64,000 bases of DNA from the NCBI GenBank assembly GCA_031415135.1, contig JANORB010000019.1, forward strand, positions 14,253-78,252. The letters run 5' to 3'. Position 1 is the stretch's first letter, and every line of letters starts with the position of its first letter. The translations under genes were made by a program, and so were the position numbers. The stretch is from LGRD01 sp031415135. Lineage in GTDB: Bacteria > Pseudomonadota > Gammaproteobacteria > Burkholderiales > Burkholderiaceae_C. Under the pieces are notes generated by a model that saw only the letters and a program-made list of their open reading frames with translations, searched no databases and was not told the DNA's origin. Shown here one piece after another: positions 51,821 through 61,836 of this stretch.

Positions 51821-54162
51821 TTGAAATCGAACTCGACGGCAAACCGGTGCAGGTCCCCGAAGGCAGCGTGGTGATGCATGCGGCCGACAGGTGCGGCACC
51901 TACATCCCGCACTTCTGTTATCACAAGAAGCTGTCCATTGCCGCCAACTGCCGCATGTGCCTGGTCGACATCGAGAAGGCGCCCAAGCCCATGCCGGCCT
52001 GTGCCACGCCGGTGACGCAGGGCATGATCGTGCGCACCAAGAGCGACAAGGCCCTGAAGGCGCAGCAGGGCGTGATGGAGTTCCTGCTGATCAACCACCC
52101 GCTCGACTGCCCCATCTGCGACCAGGGCGGCGAGTGTCAACTGCAGGACCTGGCGGTGGGCTACGGCGGCTCCAGCTCGCGCTACACCGAAGAAAAGCGC
52201 GTGGTGTTCCACAAGGACGTCGGCCCGCTGATCTCGATGGAGGAGATGACGCGCTGCATCCATTGCACCCGCTGCGTGCGCTTCGGGCAAGAGGTGGCCG
52301 GCGTGATGGAGCTGGGCATGATCCACCGCGGCGAGCATTCAGAAATCACCACCATCGCCGGAGAGACGATCGACTCCGAACTGTCGGGCAACATGATCGA
52401 CATCTGCCCGGTCGGCGCGCTGACCAGCAAGCCGTTTCGCTACAGCGCCCGCACCTGGGAGCTGTCGCGCCGCAAGAGCGTCAGCCCGCACGACAGCACG
52501 GGCGCCAACCTGATCGTTCAGGTCAAGGCCAACAAGGTCATGCGCGTGCTGCCGCTGGAGAACGAACACGTCAATGAATGCTGGATCAGCGACCGCGACC
52601 GCTTCTCGTACGAAGCGCTGAACAGCGCGCAGCGCCAGACCGCGCCGATGATCAAGCAGGGCGGCGAGTGGCGGGTCGTCGACTGGACCACGGCGCTGCA
52701 GTACGTGGTGCGGGGCCTGACGCAGATTTCGCTGGACCACGGCCCCACCAGCATCGGCGCGCTCGGATCGAGCGCCAGCACGGTTGAAGAACTGCACCTG
52801 CTGGCCAAACTGGTTCGCGGGCTGGGCAGCGAGAACATCGACCACCGCCTGCGCCATGCCGACTTCGGCAATCTCGGCGCCTCCCGCGCGGGGGCCCACA
52901 CGGCGCGCTGGCTGGGCGCTTCGGTTGCGTCCCTGTCCGCGCTGCAGCGGGTGCTGGTGGTCGGCGCGTTCTTGCGCAAGGACCATCCCTTGTTCGCCCA
53001 GCGCATTCGTCAGGCGGCGCGCAAGGGCGCCAAGGTGCACAGCCTGAACGCCGCGCACGACGATTGGCTGATGCCGGTGGCCACGCGCTTCAGCGCCACC
53101 CCCAGCGGCTGGGTGCAGGCGCTGGCCGACATTGCCTGCGCCGTTGCGGCAACCCAGGGCGTGGCTGCGCCGATGCCGGGCCAGGCCGATGCCCAGGCCC
53201 GGGCGATTGCCGACTCGCTGCTGGGCGGCGACCACAAGGCGGTGCTGCTCGGCAACGCCGCCGCGCACCACCCGCAGGCCGGCGCGCTGTTGATGCTGGC
53301 GAACTGGATTGGCGCGCAAACGGGCGCCACTGTCGGCTACCTGGGCGAGACGGCAAACAGCATCGGCGCGCAACTGGTCGGCGCCGTGCCCGGGCCGGGC
53401 GGCCTCGATGCGGGCCGGATGCTCAGCGGTGGATCGGCCGCCCCGTTGAAGGCCTGCCTGCTGCTGAACGTCGAACCGGGTCTGGACAGCGCCAATGGTG
53501 CGGCGGCGATGGCCGCGCTACAGGCGGCCGAAATGGTGGTGTCCCTCAGTCCCTTCAAGCCCGCAGCCCACGACGTGGCCGACGTCTGGCTGCCGATCGC
53601 ACCGTTCACCGAAACGCCGGGCAGCTTCATCAATGCCGAAGGGCGGGTGCAGGGCTTTCACGCCGTCGTCAAGCCGCTGGGCGACACGCGGCCCGGGTGG
53701 AAGGTGCTGCGGGTGCTGGCCAACCTGCTGGAGCTGAAGGGCTTCGACTTCGAGACCTCGGAGGACGTGCGCGCGCAAGCGCTGGGCGACGAATCGTTGA
53801 TCCCGGCCCGCCTGAGCAATGCGCATGCGGGCGCGATCGACACGCCGGCGCCACCGGTGGGCCTGGAGCGCATCGCCGACGTGCCGATCTATGCCACCGA
53901 TCCGGTGGTCCGCCGCGCCGCCGCGCTGCAACTGACCGCTGACGCGCGCGCGCCGGCCGTGGGCCTGCCGGCGGCGCTGTGGGAGCAACTCGGCCTGACC
54001 GAAGTCTCCATGGTGCGGGTTTCGCAAGGCGGTGCCACGCTCGTGCTGCCGGCTCGGCTGGACACCAGCCTGGCGCCGACCGCCGTGCGCGTGGCCGCCG
54101 GTCACCCGGACACCGCCGCGCTCGGTGCAATGTTCGGCAGCATCACGGTCGAGAAAGCCTGA
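51817..54162 (+). CDS. nuoG: NADH-quinone oxidoreductase subunit G
   Basis: A 781-residue 75-kDa subunit. The N-terminal 2Fe-2S domain has CGTYIPHFCYHKKLSIAANC. The His-Cys3 cluster region is HPLDCPICDQGGECQLQD, and a CIHCTRCVRFGQEVAG 4Fe-4S motif follows. The rest is a molybdopterin-oxidoreductase-like domain that has lost its cofactor role, ending in a divergent Ala-rich region. It overlaps nuoF by 4 bases. Confidence 0.95.
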   Translation: MIEIELDGKPVQVPEGSVVMHAADRCGTYIPHFCYHKKLSIAANCRMCLVDIEKAPKPMPACATPVTQGMIVRTKSDKALKAQQGVMEFLLINHPLDCPICDQGGECQLQDLAVGYGGSSSRYTEEKRVVFHKDVGPLISMEEMTRCIHCTRCVRFGQEVAGVMELGMIHRGEHSEITTIAGETIDSELSGNMIDICPVGALTSKPFRYSARTWELSRRKSVSPHDSTGANLIVQVKANKVMRVLPLENEHVNECWISDRDRFSYEALNSAQRQTAPMIKQGGEWRVVDWTTALQYVVRGLTQISLDHGPTSIGALGSSASTVEELHLLAKLVRGLGSENIDHRLRHADFGNLGASRAGAHTARWLGASVASLSALQRVLVVGAFLRKDHPLFAQRIRQAARKGAKVHSLNAAHDDWLMPVATRFSATPSGWVQALADIACAVAATQGVAAPMPGQADAQARAIADSLLGGDHKAVLLGNAAAHHPQAGALLMLANWIGAQTGATVGYLGETANSIGAQLVGAVPGPGGLDAGRMLSGGSAAPLKACLLLNVEPGLDSANGAAAMAALQAAEMVVSLSPFKPAAHDVADVWLPIAPFTETPGSFINAEGRVQGFHAVVKPLGDTRPGWKVLRVLANLLELKGFDFETSEDVRAQALGDESLIPARLSNAHAGAIDTPAPPVGLERIADVPIYATDPVVRRAAALQLTADARAPAVGLPAALWEQLGLTEVSMVRVSQGGATLVLPARLDTSLAPTAVRVAAGHPDTAALGAMFGSITVEKA

Positions 54163-54164
54163 GC

Positions 54165-55229
54165 ATGCTCGACACGATTTCCGCCTACGGCAGCGGCCTG
54201 CTCGGTGGCGCCTGGCCGGTGGTCTGGACGCTGGTCAAGATCGTCGTGCTGCTGCTGCCGCTGATGGGCGCGGTGGCCTACCTCACGCTGTGGGAGCGCA
54301 AGGCGATCGGCTGGACCCAAATCCGGCCGGGGCCGAACCGGGTCGGCCCTTGGGGCCTGCTGACGCCGATTGCCGACGCGGTGAAACTGATCTTCAAGGA
54401 GATCATCGTTCCCACCGCGGCGAACAAGGGCCTGTTCCTGCTCGGGCCGGTCATGACCATCATGCCGGCGCTGGCCGCATGGGTGGTGGTGCCGTTCGGG
54501 CCCGAGATCGCACTGGCCAACATCAACGCCGGCCTGCTGTTCCTGATGGCCATCACCTCGATGGAGGTGTACGGCGTCATCATCGCCGGCTGGGCCTCGA
54601 ACTCGAAGTACGCTTTTCTCGGCGCGCTGCGCGCTTCGGCGCAGATGGTCAGCTACGAGATCCCGATGGGTTTTGCGCTCGTCGTGGTGCTGATGGTCAG
54701 CGGCAGCCTGAACATGACCGACATCGTGCTGGTGCAGGGCAAGGGCCAGTTCGCCTCGATGGGCCTGAGCTTCCTGTCGTGGAACTGGCTGCCGCTGTTC
54801 CCGATCTTCATCGTCTACTTCATCTCCGGCCTGGCCGAAACCAACCGGCATCCGTTCGACGTGGTCGAAGGCGAGTCGGAAATCGTTGCCGGCCACATGA
54901 TCGAGTACTCGGGCATGTCGTTTGCGATGTTCTTCCTGGCCGAGTACGCCAACATGCTGCTCGTGTCGATCCTGACCGTCACGCTGTTCCTGGGCGGCTG
55001 GCTGTCGCCGATCGACAGCGACCTGTTCAACGCCATTCCGGGCTGGATCTGGCTGGGCCTGAAGACCTTCATCGTGGTCACGATGTTCCTGTGGATTCGC
55101 GCCACGTTCCCGCGCTATCGCTATGACCAGATCATGCGCCTGGGCTGGAAGATCTTCATTCCGGTGACGCTGGTCTGGCTGGTCGTCGTCGGCCTGTGGA
55201 TTCAATCGCCCTGGAACATCTGGAAGTGA
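54165..55229 (+). CDS. nuoH: NADH-quinone oxidoreductase subunit H
   Basis: A 354-residue membrane subunit that shapes the quinone entry tunnel next to NuoB/D. It has eight or nine helices and the conserved loops ERKAIGWTQIRPGPNRVGPW and ETNRHPFDVVEGESEIVAG. It starts at ATG 54165, 2 bases after nuoG. Confidence 0.96.
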   Translation: MLDTISAYGSGLLGGAWPVVWTLVKIVVLLLPLMGAVAYLTLWERKAIGWTQIRPGPNRVGPWGLLTPIADAVKLIFKEIIVPTAANKGLFLLGPVMTIMPALAAWVVVPFGPEIALANINAGLLFLMAITSMEVYGVIIAGWASNSKYAFLGALRASAQMVSYEIPMGFALVVVLMVSGSLNMTDIVLVQGKGQFASMGLSFLSWNWLPLFPIFIVYFISGLAETNRHPFDVVEGESEIVAGHMIEYSGMSFAMFFLAEYANMLLVSILTVTLFLGGWLSPIDSDLFNAIPGWIWLGLKTFIVVTMFLWIRATFPRYRYDQIMRLGWKIFIPVTLVWLVVVGLWIQSPWNIWK

Positions 55230-55243
55230 AAGAGGGCCACATC

Positions 55244-55741
55244 ATGAGCACCGCCACCCCCGTCAAAGACTTCTTCAAGAGCTTCCTGCTGATCGAACTG
55301 GTCAAGGGCTTGAAGCTGACCGGCCGGCACTTCCTGTCGCCGGCGATCACGGTGCAGTTCCCCGAAGAGAAGACGCCGATGTCGCCGCGCTTTCGCGGCC
55401 TGCACGCCTTGCGCCGCTACGAGAACGGTGAAGAGCGCTGCATCGCCTGCAAGTTGTGCGAGGCGGTCTGTCCGGCGCTGGCCATCACGATCGAGAGCGA
55501 AGTGCGCGAAGACGGTTCGCGCCGCACGACGCGCTACGACATCGACCTGACCAAGTGCATCTTCTGCGGCTTCTGCGAAGAGAGCTGCCCGGTCGACTCG
55601 ATCGTCGAGACCCACATCTTCGAATACCACGGCGAAAAGCGCGGCGACCTGTATTTCACCAAAGACATGCTGCTGGCCGTGGGTGACCGCTACGAGACCG
55701 AAATCGCCGCGCAGAAGGCGGCCGACGCCAAGTACCGCTGA
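55244..55741 (+). CDS. nuoI: NADH-quinone oxidoreductase subunit I
   Basis: A 165-residue ferredoxin-like subunit with clusters N6a and N6b. Motifs are CIACKLCEAVCPALAI and CIFCGFCEESCPVDSI. ATG 55244 (MSTATPVKDFFKSFLLIELV) fits the family; the earlier in-frame ATG at 55196 lies inside nuoH. Confidence 0.96.
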   Translation: MSTATPVKDFFKSFLLIELVKGLKLTGRHFLSPAITVQFPEEKTPMSPRFRGLHALRRYENGEERCIACKLCEAVCPALAITIESEVREDGSRRTTRYDIDLTKCIFCGFCEESCPVDSIVETHIFEYHGEKRGDLYFTKDMLLAVGDRYETEIAAQKAADAKYR

Positions 55742-55788
55742 TCCGGCGCCGAGAACGGCCTGGCACCTCGCGCCCCTGCAATCACTTC

Positions 55789-56436
55789 ATGAACACGACC
55801 TCCGCGCTTTTCTACATCTTCTCGGCCGTGCTGCTGCTGGCGGCGTTTCGCGTGATCACGGCGCGCAGCGCGGTGCATTCGGCGCTGTTCCTGGTGCTCG
55901 CGTTTTTCAGCGCGGCCTGTGTGTGGATGCTGCTGCAGGCCGAGTTCCTTGCCATCTCTCTGGTGCTGGTGTACGTCGGCGCGGTGATGGTGTTGTTCCT
56001 GTTCGTCGTGATGATGCTCGACGTCAACATCGAAGGGCTGCGCGACGGGTTCTGGAAGCACTTTCCGGTCGCAGCACTGGTGGGCGTGGTCATCGCGCTT
56101 GAAATGGCGGCGGTGCTGCTGCCCGGTTTCAGGCTGACCGACGCGCCCGTCACCGATGCGGCCGCGCTGAAAATGGGCAACACCAAGCTGCTCGGCATCG
56201 AGATCTACACCCACTACCTGTATCCGTTGCAGATCGCCGCGGTGCTGCTGTTGGTGGCCATCGTCGCGGCGATCGCGCTGACCCTGCGCAAGCGCAAGGA
56301 CTCGAAGGGCCAGAACCCGTCCGAGCAGGTGCGCGCCAGGAAGGCCGACCGCATGCGCATCGTGCAGATGAAGCCGGAGGTCGAGCATCCGGCGCCTGCT
56401 GCGGTTGTTTCGGCCGCGCCAGGAGACAAAAAATGA
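55789..56436 (+). CDS. nuoJ: NADH-quinone oxidoreductase subunit J
   Basis: A 215-residue membrane subunit with five helices, including the pi-bulge helix region VLVYVGAVMVLFLFVVMMLD. The charged C-terminal tail after about residue 165 (KRKDSKGQNPSEQVRARKAD) is longer than in E. coli, as in other betaproteobacteria. Its stop overlaps the nuoK start. Confidence 0.94.
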   Translation: MNTTSALFYIFSAVLLLAAFRVITARSAVHSALFLVLAFFSAACVWMLLQAEFLAISLVLVYVGAVMVLFLFVVMMLDVNIEGLRDGFWKHFPVAALVGVVIALEMAAVLLPGFRLTDAPVTDAAALKMGNTKLLGIEIYTHYLYPLQIAAVLLLVAIVAAIALTLRKRKDSKGQNPSEQVRARKADRMRIVQMKPEVEHPAPAAVVSAAPGDKK

Positions 56437-56762
56437 TGCTGGGCAACATCACGCTGGGGCACTACCTGTCGGTCGGCGCCATTCTGTTCGCGCTGTCGGT
56501 GATCGGCATCTTCCTCAACCGCAAGAACCTGATCGTGCTGCTGATGGCGATCGAGCTGATGCTGCTGGCCGTCAACCTGAACTTCGTGGCTTTCTCGCAC
56601 TACCTGCCGGTCGTGGCCGACCGCATGGCGGGCCAGGTGTTCGTGTTTTTCATTCTCACCGTCGCGGCCGCCGAGTCGGCCATCGGCCTGGCGATCCTGG
56701 TGGTGCTGTTCCGCAACCGGGCCACCATCAACGTCGACGAGCTGGACAGCCTCAAGGGCTGA
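56433..56762 (+). CDS. nuoK: NADH-quinone oxidoreductase subunit K
   Basis: A 109-residue three-helix subunit with the two buried glutamates of the proton path in LLMAIELMLLAVNLNF and AAAESAIGLAILVVLFR. Two ATG codons in a row (56433 and 56436) could start it; the first overlaps the nuoJ stop as ATGA. Confidence 0.95.
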   Translation: MMLGNITLGHYLSVGAILFALSVIGIFLNRKNLIVLLMAIELMLLAVNLNFVAFSHYLPVVADRMAGQVFVFFILTVAAAESAIGLAILVVLFRNRATINVDELDSLKG

Positions 56763-56786
56763 GCACCGCGACGCAAGCGCTTCACC

Positions 56787-58823
56787 ATGTCTGCACAGCT
56801 CTCACCTTCACTGCTTCTCGTCGTTCCGCTGGCGCCGTTGGCCGGCGCCATCGTCGCGGGTTTGTTCGGCCGGGCCATCGGCCGGCGCGGCGCCCACAGC
56901 GTCACGATCCTGGGAGTGTTCGTCGCGTTCGTCATCTCCGCGATGACGCTCTGGTCGGTGGCCATGGACGGCGCGCGCTTGAACGCCACCCTCTACGAGT
57001 GGATGGTGCTGGGCGGCTTGAAGATGGAGATCGGCTTCCTCATCGACGGCCTGTCGGCCATGATGATGTGCGTGGTGAGCTTCGTGTCGCTGATGGTCCA
57101 CGTCTTCACCATCGGCTACATGAAGGAAGACCCGGGCTACCAGCGCTTCTTCAGCTACATCGCGCTGTTCACCTTCTCGATGCTGATGCTGGTGATGAGC
57201 AACAACTTCCTGCAGTTGTTCTTCGGCTGGGAAGCGGTGGGCCTGGTGTCATACCTGCTGATCGGATTCTGGTTCACCAGGCCGACGGCGGTGTTTGCCA
57301 ACATGAAGGCCTTCCTGGTCAACCGGGTCGGCGACTTCGGCTTCATCCTGGGGATCGGCCTGATCGTGGCCTACGCCGGCACGCTCGACTATGCCGAGGC
57401 TTTTGCGCAGGGCCCGGCGCTGGCCAAGCTCGCATTTCCGCTTCCCTTGTTGGGTGGCGAGTGGATGCTGATCACGGTGATCTGCATCTGCCTGTTCATC
57501 GGTGCCATGGGCAAGAGCGCGCAGTTCCCGCTCCATGTGTGGCTGCCCGATTCGATGGAGGGCCCGACCCCGATCTCCGCACTGATCCACGCCGCCACCA
57601 TGGTCACGGCCGGCATCTTCATGGTGGCGCGCATGTCACCGCTGTTCGAACTGTCGGACACCGCCCTCAGCGTGGTGCTGGTGATCGGCGCCATCACCGC
57701 GCTGTTCATGGGCTTCCTGGGCATCATCCAGAATGACATCAAGCGGGTGGTGGCCTATTCCACGCTGTCGCAACTGGGCTACATGACGGTGGCGCTCGGT
57801 GCATCGGCCTACTCGGTGGCGGTGTTCCACCTGATGACGCACGCGTTCTTCAAGGCCCTGCTGTTCCTCGCCGCCGGCTCGGTGATCATGGGCATGCACC
57901 ACGACCAGGACATCCGCAACATGGGCGGCTTGCGCAAGCACATGCCGATCACCTGGATCACCGCGCTGCTCGGATCGCTGGCGCTGATCGGCACGCCGCT
58001 GTTCGCCGGGTTCTATTCAAAGGACAGCATCATCGAGGCGCTGCACGCCACCCACATTGCGGGCTCCGGCTTCGCGTATTTCGCGGTCATGGCGGGGGTG
58101 TTCGTCACCGCCTTCTACTCGTTCCGCATGTACTTCCTGGTCTTCCATGGCAAGGAGCGCTTTCACCACAAGCCATTCCCCCCGGCGGACGACCACGCGC
58201 ACGGGCACGACGATCATCACGCGGCGCCGCATGAGTCGCCCTGGGTTGTCACCGTGCCCTTGGTATTGCTCGCGATCCCGTCGGTCGTGATCGGGTTCAT
58301 CACCATCGGGCCGATGTTGTACGGCGACTTCTTCAAGGACTCCATCGCCGTCGACCTGTTGCGCCACCCGGCCATGGAAGAGTTGGCGCGCGAGTTCCAT
58401 GGCGCCTGGGCCATGGCCTTGCACGGGCTGACCGCGTTGCCGTTCTGGCTCGCGTTGGCCGGCGTGGTGATGGCCTATGTGTTCTACATGGTGAAGCCTG
58501 AAATCCCGGCCGCCATCCAGCGCCGCTTCGGCTTCATCTACCGGCTGCTCGAGAACAAGTACTACATGGACTGGATCAACGAGAACCTGCTCGCCCCGGC
58601 GGTCCGCGCAGCCGGGCGCGGCTTGTGGAAGGGCGGCGACGTGGCCTTGATCGACGGCGCCATCATCAATGCGTCGGCCCGCGGCATCGGCAGCATCGCG
58701 TCCCTGACGCGGCTGCTGCAAAGCGGTTACCTGTATTGGTATGCGCTGGTGATGATCGTGGGCGTGGTCGGCCTGATGACCTGGCAGTTGTGGCCCTTCC
58801 TGGGCAACCCGTTCGGCAAATGA
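56787..58823 (+). CDS. nuoL: NADH-quinone oxidoreductase subunit L
   Basis: A 678-residue antiporter-like proton-pumping subunit with the long lateral helix at the C-terminus. Conserved stretches are FFGWEAVGLVSYLLIGFWF, GKSAQFPLHVWLPDSMEGPT and MTHAFFKALLFLAAGSVI, with pumping lysines and glutamates. A His/Asp-rich loop (DDHAHGHDDHHAAPH) lies at about residue 468-482 between helices. Confidence 0.96.
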   Translation: MSAQLSPSLLLVVPLAPLAGAIVAGLFGRAIGRRGAHSVTILGVFVAFVISAMTLWSVAMDGARLNATLYEWMVLGGLKMEIGFLIDGLSAMMMCVVSFVSLMVHVFTIGYMKEDPGYQRFFSYIALFTFSMLMLVMSNNFLQLFFGWEAVGLVSYLLIGFWFTRPTAVFANMKAFLVNRVGDFGFILGIGLIVAYAGTLDYAEAFAQGPALAKLAFPLPLLGGEWMLITVICICLFIGAMGKSAQFPLHVWLPDSMEGPTPISALIHAATMVTAGIFMVARMSPLFELSDTALSVVLVIGAITALFMGFLGIIQNDIKRVVAYSTLSQLGYMTVALGASAYSVAVFHLMTHAFFKALLFLAAGSVIMGMHHDQDIRNMGGLRKHMPITWITALLGSLALIGTPLFAGFYSKDSIIEALHATHIAGSGFAYFAVMAGVFVTAFYSFRMYFLVFHGKERFHHKPFPPADDHAHGHDDHHAAPHESPWVVTVPLVLLAIPSVVIGFITIGPMLYGDFFKDSIAVDLLRHPAMEELAREFHGAWAMALHGLTALPFWLALAGVVMAYVFYMVKPEIPAAIQRRFGFIYRLLENKYYMDWINENLLAPAVRAAGRGLWKGGDVALIDGAIINASARGIGSIASLTRLLQSGYLYWYALVMIVGVVGLMTWQLWPFLGNPFGK

Positions 58824-58848
58824 TCAAACGGGCACGGAGAACAAGAAC

Positions 58849-60324
58849 ATGGGATTGTTGAGTCTGGCCATCTGGCTGCCGATCGTGTCCGGCGCGCTGC
58901 TGCTGGCGCTCGGGCGCGACAGCCAGGCCACCGGCGTGCGCTGGATCGCGCTGGTGGCCGCCGTGCTGAGCTTTGGGGTCACGCTGCCGCTGATCAGCGG
59001 CTTCGACACCGGCACCGCCGCGATGCAGTTCCAGGAACAACGCCCGTGGATCGAACGCTTCAATGTCAGCTACCACCTCGGGGTCGATGGCATCTCGATG
59101 TGGTTCGTGCCGCTCACCGCGTTCATCACCGTCATCGTGGTCATCTCGGCGTGGGAGGTCATCACCGACCGCGTCAACCAGTACATGGGCGCGTTCCTGA
59201 TCCTGTCGGGCTTGCTGATCGGCGTGTTCTGCGCGCTCGACGGCCTGCTGTTCTATGTGTTCTTCGAAGCCACGTTGATCCCGATGTACATCATCATCGG
59301 CGTCTGGGGCGGGCCCAACCGGGTCTACGCGGCGTTCAAGTTCTTCCTGTACACGCTGGCCGGCTCGCTGTTGATGCTGGTCGCGCTGATCTACCTGTAC
59401 TACAAGTCGGGTGGCAGTTTCGACATCCTCACCTGGCACACGCTGCCGCTGCCGGCGCAGGCGCAGTCGCTGCTGTTCTTCGCCTTCCTGCTCGCGTTCG
59501 CCGTCAAGGTGCCGATGTGGCCGGTGCACACCTGGCTGCCCGACGCGCACGTCGAGGCCCCCACCGGCGGCTCGGTCGTGCTGGCGGCCATCATGCTCAA
59601 GCTCGGCGCGTATGGCTTTCTTCGTTTTTCGTTGCCGATCACGCCGGACGCCAGCCACCAGTGGGCCTGGCTGATCGTCGCGCTGTCCTTGATCGCGGTG
59701 GTCTACATCGGGCTGGTGGCGCTGGTGCAGCAGGACATGAAGAAGCTGGTCGCCTATTCGTCCATCGCCCACATGGGATTTGTCACGCTGGGCTTCTTCA
59801 ACTTCAACGAGCTGAGCATGTCGGGCGGCATCGTGCAGATGGTCTCGCACGGTTTTGTCTCGGGCGCGATGTTCCTTTGCATCGGCGTGTTGTACGACCG
59901 CGTGCACTCGCGCGAGATCGCGGCCTACGGCGGGGTGGCCAACACCATGCCCAAATTCGCGGCGTTCGCGGTGTTGTTCGCGATGGCCAACTGCGGCCTG
60001 CCGGGAACCGCCGGTTTCGTCGGCGAATGGATGGTGATCCTGGGCACGGTGAAGGTGAACTTCTGGCTTGCCGCGCTGGCCTCGACCACGCTGGTGTTCG
60101 GCGCCGCCTACACGCTGTGGATGGTCAAGCGCGTTTATTTCGGCGCGATCGCCAACGACCATGTGCGCAAGCTCTCCGACATCAATTCGCGCGAATTCCT
60201 GATGCTCGGCCTGCTGGCGCTGGCGGTGTTGTGGATGGGCCTGTACCCCAAGCCCTTCACCGACGTGATGCATGTCTCCGTGACCGAATTGCTCAGGCAC
60301 GTCGCGCAGTCGAAGCTGAACTGA
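58849..60324 (+). CDS. nuoM: NADH-quinone oxidoreductase subunit M
   Basis: A 491-residue antiporter-like subunit. The conserved FFEATLIPMYIIIGVWGGPN holds the key Glu, and AVKVPMWPVHTWLPDAHVEA and KKLVAYSSIAHMGFVTLG follow. Spacing from nuoL is 25 bases. Confidence 0.96.
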   Translation: MGLLSLAIWLPIVSGALLLALGRDSQATGVRWIALVAAVLSFGVTLPLISGFDTGTAAMQFQEQRPWIERFNVSYHLGVDGISMWFVPLTAFITVIVVISAWEVITDRVNQYMGAFLILSGLLIGVFCALDGLLFYVFFEATLIPMYIIIGVWGGPNRVYAAFKFFLYTLAGSLLMLVALIYLYYKSGGSFDILTWHTLPLPAQAQSLLFFAFLLAFAVKVPMWPVHTWLPDAHVEAPTGGSVVLAAIMLKLGAYGFLRFSLPITPDASHQWAWLIVALSLIAVVYIGLVALVQQDMKKLVAYSSIAHMGFVTLGFFNFNELSMSGGIVQMVSHGFVSGAMFLCIGVLYDRVHSREIAAYGGVANTMPKFAAFAVLFAMANCGLPGTAGFVGEWMVILGTVKVNFWLAALASTTLVFGAAYTLWMVKRVYFGAIANDHVRKLSDINSREFLMLGLLALAVLWMGLYPKPFTDVMHVSVTELLRHVAQSKLN

Positions 60325-60343
60325 CACTGCAGGAAGTCATCCG

Positions 60344-61825
60344 ATGAATCAGTTCAACTGGCAGGCCGTCTACCCCGAGATCGTGCTGCTCACCATGGCC
60401 TGCGTGGTCGCGCTGGTCGACCTGTGGGTCACCGACCCGCGCCGCACGGCCACCTACCTGCTGACGCAGGCGTCGCTGGCGGTCGTTGCGGTGCTGCACC
60501 TGATGGCGTTCAACGCCGGGCTGACGCATTACGCGATGCAGGCCATGGTGGTCGCCGACCCGCTGGGCCACCTGCTCGGCTTCTTTGCCGTCGTCGCGGT
60601 GATGATCTCGCTGGTTTACGCGCGCCCCTATGCTGCGGTGCGCGAGATGCTCAAAGGCGAGTTGTTCGTGCTCAGCATGTTCTCGCTGCTGGGCATCCTG
60701 GTGATGCTGTCGGCCAACAACTTCCTCGTCGTCTACCTCGGCCTGGAGCTGATGTCGCTCAGCCTGTACGCGCTGGTGGCGCTGCGCCGCGACGACCACC
60801 CCGCCACCGAGGCGGCGATGAAGTACTTCGTGCTCGGCGCGCTGGCCAGCGGCTTCCTGCTGTACGGGCTGTCGATGATGTACGGCGCCACCGGCTCGCT
60901 CAACATCAACGAGGTGTTCAAGGCCATCGGCACCGGCCAGATCAACAAGCCGGTGCTGATCCTGGGCACCGTGTTCGTCGTCTCGGGGCTGGGCTTCAAG
61001 CTCGGCGCCGTGCCGTTCCACATGTGGGTGCCCGACGTCTACCAGGGCGCGCCGACGGCCGTCACACTGCTGATCGGCGGCGCGCCCAAGCTGGCGGCAT
61101 TCGCCATCACCATCCGCCTGCTGGTCGAGGGCATGCTGGGCCTGGCGGTGGACTGGCAGCAGATGCTGGTGGTGCTGTCGGTGGGCTCGATGCTGCTGGG
61201 CAACCTGGCCGCCATCGCGCAGACCAACCTCAAGCGCATGCTGGCCTATTCGACCATCGCGCAGATGGGCTTCATGCTGCTGGGGCTGTGCTCCGGCGTG
61301 GTCAACAGCAACACCTTGTCAGCCGCCAACGCGTACAGCTCGTCGATGTTCTACGTCGTCACCTACGTGCTGACCACGCTGGGCACCTTCGGCATGATCA
61401 TGCTGTTGTCGCGCCAGGGTTTCGAGGCCGAGCACATCGACGACCTCAAGGGCCTGGCCCGGCGCAGCCCGTGGTTCGCGGGCGTGATGGCGATCTTCAT
61501 GTTCTCGCTCGCCGGCATTCCCCCGACGGTCGGCTTCTACGCCAAGCTGTCGGTGCTGCAGGCGCTGGTGTCGACCAACGTCACCGGCTACATCGTGCTG
61601 GCGGTGGTGGCGGTGTTGCTGTCGCTGGTCGGCGCGTTCTACTACCTGCGGCTGGTCAAGGTCATGTTCTTCGAAGAGCCGGTCGACCTGCACCCGATCG
61701 TCAGCACCGGCGATGTGCGGGCCCTGCTGTCGCTGAACGGCGCTGCGGTGCTGGTCTTCGGCCTGCTGCCCGGCGGGCTGATGGCCTTGTGCGCCCAGGC
61801 CATCGTCAAGGCGCTGGCGACCTGA
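60344..61825 (+). CDS. nuoN: NADH-quinone oxidoreductase subunit N
   Basis: A 493-residue antiporter-like subunit, last of the operon. Signatures are YLGLELMSLSLYALVALRRD, GLGFKLGAVPFHMWVPDVYQ and NLKRMLAYSTIAQMGFMLLG. The NUDIX gene follows directly, with its start 11 bases after the nuoN stop. Confidence 0.96.
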   Translation: MNQFNWQAVYPEIVLLTMACVVALVDLWVTDPRRTATYLLTQASLAVVAVLHLMAFNAGLTHYAMQAMVVADPLGHLLGFFAVVAVMISLVYARPYAAVREMLKGELFVLSMFSLLGILVMLSANNFLVVYLGLELMSLSLYALVALRRDDHPATEAAMKYFVLGALASGFLLYGLSMMYGATGSLNINEVFKAIGTGQINKPVLILGTVFVVSGLGFKLGAVPFHMWVPDVYQGAPTAVTLLIGGAPKLAAFAITIRLLVEGMLGLAVDWQQMLVVLSVGSMLLGNLAAIAQTNLKRMLAYSTIAQMGFMLLGLCSGVVNSNTLSAANAYSSSMFYVVTYVLTTLGTFGMIMLLSRQGFEAEHIDDLKGLARRSPWFAGVMAIFMFSLAGIPPTVGFYAKLSVLQALVSTNVTGYIVLAVVAVLLSLVGAFYYLRLVKVMFFEEPVDLHPIVSTGDVRALLSLNGAAVLVFGLLPGGLMALCAQAIVKALAT

Positions 61826-61836
61826 GCGCGCCGCCC

